22,261 bases of DNA from a virus. The notes below the pieces were generated by a model. The model searched no databases. It saw nothing but the letters and a program-made list of their open reading frames with translations, and had not been told where the DNA came from. Below are positions 22,196 to 22,261 of this stretch, in pieces; within the stretch, counting starts at the first letter, position 1, and each line of letters opens with the position of its first letter. Both the position numbers and the translations under genes were made by a program. The stretch is taken from positions 1-22,261 of the IMG/VR virus record IMGVR_UViG_3300050192_000044; one strand, written 5' to 3'.

Positions 22196-22261
22196 CCGTA
22201 GGGGAAGGCGCGAAGGAGTGCCAGACCTGCTTCCGGTACCGGCCCCGTGGCGAGTTCGAGC
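22189..22261 (+). CDS. Start of a further CxxC protein, cut by window end
   Basis: GTG at 22189 overlaps the end of the 98-residue gene and opens a frame to the right edge (24 residues visible), including ECQTCFRYRPRGEFE. The CQTC pair followed by a basic-aromatic stretch looks like a small zinc-binding protein. No clear ribosome binding site is seen; coupling to the preceding gene would be needed. Only a fragment is present. Confidence 0.45.
   Translation, partial: MLAVGEGAKECQTCFRYRPRGEFE

Noticed and set aside
1-22261. CRISPR array, tRNA genes, insertion sequence or attachment site
   Set aside because: I saw no regularly spaced repeats, no cloverleaf with anticodon and CCA-end pattern, no transposase, and no integrase.

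Overview
The window is about 22 kb of very GC-rich DNA carrying the capsid, neck, tail and tail-fibre genes of a long-tailed double-stranded DNA phage or prophage. The GC richness, frequent GTG starts, Ala/Gly/Pro-rich proteins and actinophage-like structural proteins point to an actinobacterial host; the host genus cannot be read from the sequence. The long tape-measure gene and the absence of a recognisable sheath favour a siphovirus. No integrase, lysis, replication, terminase or portal gene is visible; terminase and portal would be expected beyond the right edge.

The structural genes lie on the minus strand, so the late region reads right to left: scaffold/assembly-like protein (21465-19333), major capsid protein (19258-17762), a small conserved-looking protein (17673-17341), a beta-rich surface-protein candidate (17283-16624), a head-tail connector candidate (16555-15590), a neck/tail-terminator candidate (15576-15061), a small unknown protein (14077-13739), tail tube (13736-12471), tail assembly chaperone with a -1 frameshift product (12411-11795), a gp10-like protein (11798-11373), tape measure (11311-6824), a tail-fibre-like protein split by an in-frame TAA (6752-6153), a glycine-rich fibre (6111-4708), a beta-helix tailspike (4302-1957) and a baseplate/minor tail protein that runs off the left edge (1927-1).

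Three small groups of plus-strand genes sit inside this minus-strand array: 4336-4691, 14123-15064 and 21504 to beyond the right edge. They fit closely into the spaces between structural genes, sometimes overlapping only at a stop codon. Several encode CxxC-type cysteine motifs, and none has a function I recognise. They are the least explained part of the window.

The strongest specific observations are: a CCCAAAA slippery heptamer in the tail chaperone that opens a 72-codon second frame ending exactly at the next gene's start; an in-frame ochre codon in the fibre-like gene after which the same frame continues with recognisable fibre sequence for 55 codons; domains shared between virion proteins (tailspike with a head-region protein, tailspike with the small fibre, connector with tail tube); and an AT-richer, codon-atypical patch at the 3' end of the tail tube gene. 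All function calls come from reading sequence patterns without database searches.
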